9,114 bases of DNA, taken from assembly GCA_041305385.1 (NCBI GenBank), contig JBFYLO010000006.1:1-9114 (forward strand), written 5' to 3'. Made by a program: the position numbers and the translations under genes. The notes under the pieces are model-generated. The model was not told the DNA's origin. It saw only the letters and a program-made list of their open reading frames with translations, and made no database searches. Positions 5,920 through 9,114 of the stretch are shown here, piece by piece; position 1 is the stretch's first letter, and every line of letters starts with the position of its first letter. The stretch comes from JAKAKT01 sp041305385 (GTDB lineage Archaea; Micrarchaeota; Micrarchaeia; Burarchaeales; JAKAKT01).

Positions 5920-6345
5920 GTGCAAGCGCAGGAAAAATCGGAAAAAGACAAACAGAAGAAACCAGAACAAGGCATTCGTTTGCCACCGGCGTTGCGGCTA
6001 GTTCCCTTCAGAGGAAAGATTCTTGATGCCATGGCCGAAAAGGCGATGAACGATGGCATGAACTCCGGGGGCGCCGTGCTGATTGCCTGTTCGGGGGCGG
6101 CATATTTGAAGAAGGCAGGAGGCTATTTCATCTCCGATTCAAAAAAATCCGAACATTACGCCACTGCAGCTGAAAGATTTGGAGAGGCTGCAAAAAGGTT
6201 CGAGCAGATGGGGCTTAACGAGATGGCCAGGCTTATTCGGGCACAGGCGCTAGAAGCGGAAAAAATGAGCGAAAAGTCCAGGAGATTCCACGAAGTGGCT
6301 GAAAAAGTGAACCGCGAGTGGAGAGAACAAAACGGCCTTAAGTAG
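5920..6345 (+). CDS. Hypothetical helical protein, 141 residues
   Basis: I do not recognise this family. The protein has a highly charged, lysine- and glutamine-rich N-terminus (residues 1-20). A middle part follows (about 22-70) with a small-residue, weakly hydrophobic patch, SGGAVLIACSGAAYLKKAGG (49-68), too short and interrupted to be a confident membrane helix. The C-terminal half (76-137) is rich in Ala, Glu, Lys and Arg and looks like two or three amphipathic helices: HYATAAERFGEAAKRFEQMG (79-98) resembles a single TPR-like helix pair, but no repeat follows. There is no signal peptide. The GTG start is supported by the Shine-Dalgarno site at 5908-5914. Its stop codon abuts the stop codon of the convergent SppA gene with no gap. 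It has its own candidate promoter, so it is probably monocistronic. Composition is intermediate between the low-GC block and the GC-rich flank. Confidence 0.72.
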   Translation: MQAQEKSEKDKQKKPEQGIRLPPALRLVPFRGKILDAMAEKAMNDGMNSGGAVLIACSGAAYLKKAGGYFISDSKKSEHYATAAERFGEAAKRFEQMGLNEMARLIRAQALEAEKMSEKSRRFHEVAEKVNREWREQNGLK

Positions 6346-7254
6346 TTACCTGTACCCGAACTTCCATCCCGAAGCGCCGGCGGTGTTCGCAAGGGCCTTC
6401 CCGATTCCCTGGCCCATTGCCCCGAACATCTCTTCCATGAAGCTCTTTGGCTTCTCTATCTCGCAAACACTCGGGTTATCCCCCAAGCCCGCCAAGGCCC
6501 CTGCCTTGTTGAGCGCATCCTGCTTGTTCCCGAGCTGGTCAACCAGCCCTGCCCTGTAAGCCTGCCTGCCCGTGACAATCCTTCCGTCAGTCATCTTGTC
6601 GAACTGCCCCATGTCGAGCCTGTCCCCCCTGCTCTCAACAACGACGCCCTTGAACTCCCCGTACATCTCGCTGATGATGTCCCTGATGATTTGCCTCTCC
6701 TCCTCTGTCATCTCCCTGGCCGGGCTGCCCATGTCCTTGTGCGGGCCGGTCGTGATTGCGGTCTCGTTTATCCCGAGCTTCTCGAAAAGCCCGACGAGTT
6801 CCTGGTGCGTCGAGATCACCCCGATGCTTCCGGTTATGGTATCGGGGTTCGCGACTATGTAATCGGTTCCCATGGAAACATAATACCCGCCCGAGGCCGC
6901 GACTTCCCTGAAATAGGCGACCTTGGGCTTCGTGACCCCCTTTATGGATTCGTAAATCTCCCTGCTCGCGACAACCGAGCCGCCCGGGGAGTTTACCTCG
7001 AAAACAACTGCCTTGACTTCGGACCTGTCGTTCGCTTCCTTTGCAAGCTCCGCTATTTCATCCGAGCCAGTGGTGCCTCCCCCGAAGAGCCCCCCGCTCG
7101 AGCCGCTGGTCGCAATCTCGCCTTCGACTTTAACCACGGCGACGCACGGGGTGAAGCTGGGAACGCTCGAAAACACAAAGAGCGCGAGGATAATCCCCGC
7201 GATAACGAAAACGACGAGGGCGGCAGCCCCGATGATAAGCCATTTGTTTTCCAT
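6346..7254 (-). CDS. sppA: Signal peptide peptidase SppA
   Basis: A 302-residue membrane-anchored serine protease of the SppA (S49) family, which degrades cleaved signal peptides and other membrane-bound peptides. A single N-terminal membrane helix spans about residues 5-28. The protease core carries NSPGGSV (87-93), which forms the oxyanion region. The nucleophile is Ser120 in VAASGGYYV, and the general-base Lys172 is in GPHKDMGSP, as in short archaeal and Bacillus-type SppA with a Ser-Lys dyad. A glycine- and serine-rich stretch (49-63) links the anchor side to the core. The ATG at 7254 has an aagggag site 2-3 nt upstream and a TATA box at 7277-7284. It is divergent from carS and convergent with the 5920 gene, stop to stop. 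Function is well supported; it is expected to form an oligomeric ring. Confidence 0.95.
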   Translation of the reverse strand: MENKWLIIGAAALVVFVIAGIILALFVFSSVPSFTPCVAVVKVEGEIATSGSSGGLFGGGTTGSDEIAELAKEANDRSEVKAVVFEVNSPGGSVVASREIYESIKGVTKPKVAYFREVAASGGYYVSMGTDYIVANPDTITGSIGVISTHQELVGLFEKLGINETAITTGPHKDMGSPAREMTEEERQIIRDIISEMYGEFKGVVVESRGDRLDMGQFDKMTDGRIVTGRQAYRAGLVDQLGNKQDALNKAGALAGLGDNPSVCEIEKPKSFMEEMFGAMGQGIGKALANTAGASGWKFGYR

Positions 7255-7276
7255 GGCTCCCTTTCAAATTCGAAAA

Positions 7277-7286
7277 ATTATAAAGA
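7277..7286. promoter_or_regulatory. Shared TATA element between sppA and carS
   Basis: The tract attataaag, within aaaaattataaag (7274-7286), is the only AT-rich element in the 66-nt divergent gap. Leftward it reads CTTTATAATTTTT, placing the sppA start site near 7256. Rightward it places the carS start site near 7310, just before the GGTG at 7312-7315. Confidence 0.55.
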
Positions 7287-7320
7287 TTGTGGTAGGATAA
7301 GATAGTCCGACGGTGTGCGC

Positions 7321-7818
7321 ATGTTCGAGAATATCCTGGAACTGATAATACTGATACTCCCGGCTTATCTGGCAAACGCCTCGCCGGTCGTTCTCGGGGG
7401 CGGGACGCCCGTCGACTTCGGCAGGAATTTCACTGATGGAAAGAGGATTCTCGGGGACGGGAAGACCTGGAGGGGCTTCTTCCTCGGGGTGCTCGCAGGA
7501 ACCCTGGCCGGAGTGCTGCTGTCATTCCAATTCCCCTGGCTCACGTTCGAGGCCGTCTTCCTCCTCTCAGTCGGGACACTCACCGGCGATGCCGTGGGCA
7601 GTTTCATAAAAAGGAGGATGGGGACCGCGAGAGGCAAGCCCTCGTTCGCGCTCGACCAGCTGACATTCCTTTTCTTCGCGCTCGCCTTCGCCTATCCTTT
7701 CCTGCCCAAATTCGTCGACATCTACGGTTTCGTCTTCCTGGCAATCCTGACCTACAGCATGCACGTCCTCTCGAACATGTTCGCCCACAGGATGGGCTGG
7801 AAGAAGGTGCCCTGGTAG
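7321..7818 (+). CDS. carS: CDP-archaeol synthase CarS
   Basis: A 165-residue polytopic membrane enzyme of the CarS (formerly DUF46) family. It transfers CMP from CTP to 2,3-bis-O-geranylgeranylglyceryl phosphate, giving CDP-archaeol, the activated precursor for archaeal polar lipid headgroups. Family landmarks are NFTDGKRILGDGKTWRGFF (36-54), LTGDAVGSFIKRR (87-99) and RGKPSFALDQL (104-114), which together hold the conserved Asp and Lys/Arg residues of the CTP-binding site. Four to five membrane helices are visible (about 5-25, 52-70, 76-95, 115-130, 135-153). Length is normal for the family. The ATG at 7321 is preferred over the GTG at 7315 because GGTG at 7312-7315 is then correctly spaced, 5 nt before it. 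The gene is the clearest sign that the organism is archaeal. Confidence 0.95.
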   Translation: MFENILELIILILPAYLANASPVVLGGGTPVDFGRNFTDGKRILGDGKTWRGFFLGVLAGTLAGVLLSFQFPWLTFEAVFLLSVGTLTGDAVGSFIKRRMGTARGKPSFALDQLTFLFFALAFAYPFLPKFVDIYGFVFLAILTYSMHVLSNMFAHRMGWKKVPW

Positions 7819-7891
7819 CCCGGGATAATGCTGACTAAACTCATGCGACCCCCGGACTCGGCAAACGCTCGCTCTGGCTCCTCGGGCGGCT

Positions 7892-7917
7892 CCAATTTTT
7901 GCCCGGGGCAAAAATGG
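7892..7917. repeat. Hairpin with AT-rich outer and GC-rich inner arms (first of an adjacent pair)
   Basis: The arm atttttgcc (7895-7903) pairs with ggcaaaaat (7907-7915) around the loop cgg; with one bulged A, two further C-G pairs extend the stem to 7892-7917. The core resembles the hairpin at 5593-5615, with TTTTGC facing GCAAAA across a 3-nt loop. It lies in the 240-nt spacer between carS and tRNA-Gln, in which I find no gene. Confidence 0.55.
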
Positions 7918-7947
7918 ACCATTTGTGGCTCGAAGCCACAAATTGGT
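7918..7947. repeat. Hairpin directly adjoining the previous one (second of pair)
   Basis: The arm atttgtggct (7921-7930) pairs perfectly with agccacaaat (7934-7943) around the loop cga. After one bulged T, acc (7918-7920) pairs with ggt (7945-7947). It begins at the base after the preceding hairpin ends, so the two could stack in RNA or single-stranded DNA. Confidence 0.6.
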
Positions 7948-8021
7948 CGGGTCGAATCCGGAGAAACCGCAACTCAGCGGACTCGGCCAGCATTAAGCCG
8001 ACATTTCCGTAGCCCGGTAAC

Positions 8022-8030
8022 AAATATAAA
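8022..8030 (+). promoter_or_regulatory. TATA box of the tRNA-Gln gene
   Basis: The sequence aaatataaa is a good archaeal TATA box, 28 nt upstream of the tRNA 5' end. This implies a precursor with a leader of only a few bases. Confidence 0.6.
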
Positions 8031-8058
8031 CTGTTGGAGCAGTAAACTAAGCAATCGC

Positions 8059-8131
8059 AGCCCCGTCATCTAGTGGTCAAGGATGCAGGGCTCTGGACCC
8101 TGCTGCGTCGGTTCGAATCCGACCGGGGCTA
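8059..8131 (+). tRNA. tRNA-Gln, anticodon CUG
   Basis: The sequence folds into a complete cloverleaf. The acceptor stem is agccccg (8059-8065) with cggggct (8124-8130), all seven pairs Watson-Crick. The D stem is atct with ggat (one T-G wobble). The anticodon stem caggg/ccctg holds the loop ctctgga, so the anticodon is CTG (8093-8095). The variable region is 4 nt, and the T arm is gtcgg-ttcgaat-ccgac. The discriminator is A8131; CCA is not encoded and must be added by the CCA-adding enzyme. No intron is seen. The first pair A1-U72 is the identity element by which archaeal GatDE picks Glu-tRNA-Gln for amidation. A TATA box at 8022-8030 drives it. Confidence 0.97.
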
Positions 8132-8178
8132 TTCAGGTTTCAGTTTCCAAAACGGTGTGCTTGTCTCAAGGTGAACTG

Positions 8179-9114
8179 GTGAGAAAACTTGCGTTGCTGG
8201 TCGTGCTGCTGCTCTTCTGCTCTCTCGACTTCGCCATCTGGCAGAAGTCCGTGAACGTGCTTGTTTTGGACGACAAGGGAAGGCCTGTTCCGCGCGCAAA
8301 GGTGACGATGACATGGCAGTTCTCCGAGCGCGACCAGGTCCACGAGCAGGTGGGCTACACGGGCTTCATGGGCATAGCCAGCTTCAACATGAGCAACCAC
8401 GTGATGCTTGAGCAGCAGGTGAAATACCTGGCCAACGCAGAGGCCGAATACGGCGCAGCTTCCCTGCTCATAAAGGCGGACGAGGATTTCGATGTGCGCG
8501 GCTACCCCGACCCGCTTCCGCTTACGCTCAAGCTGAACAAGTTCAGGGTGCACGTTTTTACCAATTACGGAAAGCCCGTTGAGGGCGCTTCGGTCTACAT
8601 CGCCCCATGGACAAAAGAGACGGGCCCCTCGGGAAGCGCAGAGTTCCTGGTGCCCTCGAACAAGATACCCATAGAGGTGGAATTCTGGGGCACCCGCGCA
8701 TCAAAGACCCAATCGGTTTCCAACGACGCGGAAATTAACATCACTCTGGAACTCTACCGGCTTTCCATATCGGTCCTGGATTCCTACGGGGCCCAGCGCC
8801 CAGCGACCACCAAGATAGGCAATAAGACCTATTCCACTGACTCGAACGGGTTCATCAGGTTCGATCCTTTCCCGGGCAAAAGCACCGAAATCACAATCGA
8901 GTCCGGGGGCCTGAAAAGAACCGTCCCGGTCGTGCTTACCAGCGACAAGGAGATTATCGTCTCGTTTGATTCTGTCCCGCCAAAAATAGGCGATGTTGCA
9001 AGAACCGCCCTCGATGACGGGAAGAAGACGGTGACTGCCAGGATAGAAGACGAAGGTGCATACGCCAGCGGGCTCAAGTCCGTCACCCTCTACTGGAGAA
9101 TTGAGGGGGATGAG
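8179..9114 (+). CDS. Secreted or membrane-anchored protein with repeated Ig-like/carboxypeptidase-regulatory-like domains, partial
   Basis: The frame is open for 312 codons to the right edge with no stop. It begins with a short basic n-region and a hydrophobic stretch (MRKLALLVVLLLF, residues 1-13, continuing to about 20), a signal peptide or membrane anchor. Beta-sandwich units follow. The first starts VNVLVLDDKGRPVPRAKVTM (25-44), the second FRVHVFTNYGKPVEGASVYI (122-141) and the third LSISVLDSYGAQRP (195-208) with a DSNGFIRF turn (221-228). Each has the V-x-D/N-x-x-G-x-P-V-x-x-A-x-V opening of carboxypeptidase-regulatory-like or Ig-like domains. A fourth segment from about 265 (SVPPKIGDV) looks like another Ig-type domain. 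The start is GTG at 8179 with GGTGA at 8170-8174 four nt upstream; a TTG at 8161 is possible. It follows tRNA-Gln by 47 nt. Likely a cell-surface or envelope protein; no enzymatic motif is visible in this part. Confidence 0.82.
   Translation, partial: MRKLALLVVLLLFCSLDFAIWQKSVNVLVLDDKGRPVPRAKVTMTWQFSERDQVHEQVGYTGFMGIASFNMSNHVMLEQQVKYLANAEAEYGAASLLIKADEDFDVRGYPDPLPLTLKLNKFRVHVFTNYGKPVEGASVYIAPWTKETGPSGSAEFLVPSNKIPIEVEFWGTRASKTQSVSNDAEINITLELYRLSISVLDSYGAQRPATTKIGNKTYSTDSNGFIRFDPFPGKSTEITIESGGLKRTVPVVLTSDKEIIVSFDSVPPKIGDVARTALDDGKKTVTARIEDEGAYASGLKSVTLYWRIEGDE

Noticed and set aside
6691..7305. 204-codon plus-strand open frame over sppA
   Set aside because: The opposite strand encodes a clear SppA with its catalytic Ser and Lys; this frame is a GC-rich shadow.
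7567..7941. 124-codon minus-strand open frame over carS and the following spacer
   Set aside because: carS on the plus strand is clearly the real gene; the antisense translation shows no family features and has no promoter or ribosome site.
7944..7965. Possible second, degenerate tRNA T-arm (ggtcgggtcgaatccgg) in the hairpin spacer
   Set aside because: It shares TCGAATCCG with the real tRNA T-arm, but the stem has a mismatch and a wobble and no acceptor, D or anticodon arms can be paired around it.
8140..8553. 137-codon minus-strand open frame
   Set aside because: It lies antisense to the secreted repeat protein and runs toward the tRNA; the translation is His- and Val-rich without recognisable motifs, whereas the plus frame has a signal peptide, a Shine-Dalgarno site and domain repeats.

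Overview
The window is most likely from an archaeon. It encodes a CDP-archaeol synthase (CarS), an enzyme confined to archaeal ether-lipid synthesis. Genes are preceded by TATA-type boxes about 25-35 nt upstream of likely transcription starts, with GGTG-type Shine-Dalgarno sites and GTG/TTG starts. The tRNA-Gln has the A1-U72 pair typical of archaea that make Gln-tRNA by amidation. The short pilin-like membrane proteins and a long secreted beta-sandwich protein would suit a DPANN-type lineage, but I cannot place it further from sequence alone.

Layout. Positions 1-895 (minus) hold two tandem small secreted or pilin-like proteins with one N-terminal membrane helix each; the second runs off the left edge. 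Head-to-head with them is an MFS transporter (956-2134, plus). Positions 2210-5458 form a visibly less GC-rich block: an HD-domain phosphohydrolase on minus, divergent from a tightly packed plus-strand operon of a radical SAM enzyme, a thymidylate-kinase-like P-loop kinase and a GreA/GreB-like protein. A hairpin-bearing spacer and a truncated IS200/IS605-type TnpA relic (5662-5853) close this block. Next come an unrecognised helical protein (5920-6345, plus), an SppA signal peptide peptidase (6346-7254, minus) and, divergent from it, CarS (7321-7818, plus). A 240-nt spacer with two adjacent hairpins precedes tRNA-Gln(CUG) (8059-8131). The window ends inside a secreted protein of repeated Ig-like or carboxypeptidase-regulatory-like domains (8179 onward).

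Main point of interest. The radical SAM protein resembles viperin at several spaced motifs, and the gene directly after it, overlapping by ATGA, is a TMPK-family nucleotide kinase. Viperin-kinase adjacency is known both for prokaryotic viperins and for vertebrate viperin/CMPK2. The third gene, a Gre-like transcript-cleavage-type protein, and the divergent HD phosphohydrolase raise the possibility of an antiviral chain-terminator system. In that model the enzyme and kinase make modified nucleotides, while the Gre-like and HD proteins protect the host. This last step is inference. The remaining genes look like ordinary envelope, lipid and translation functions with higher GC.
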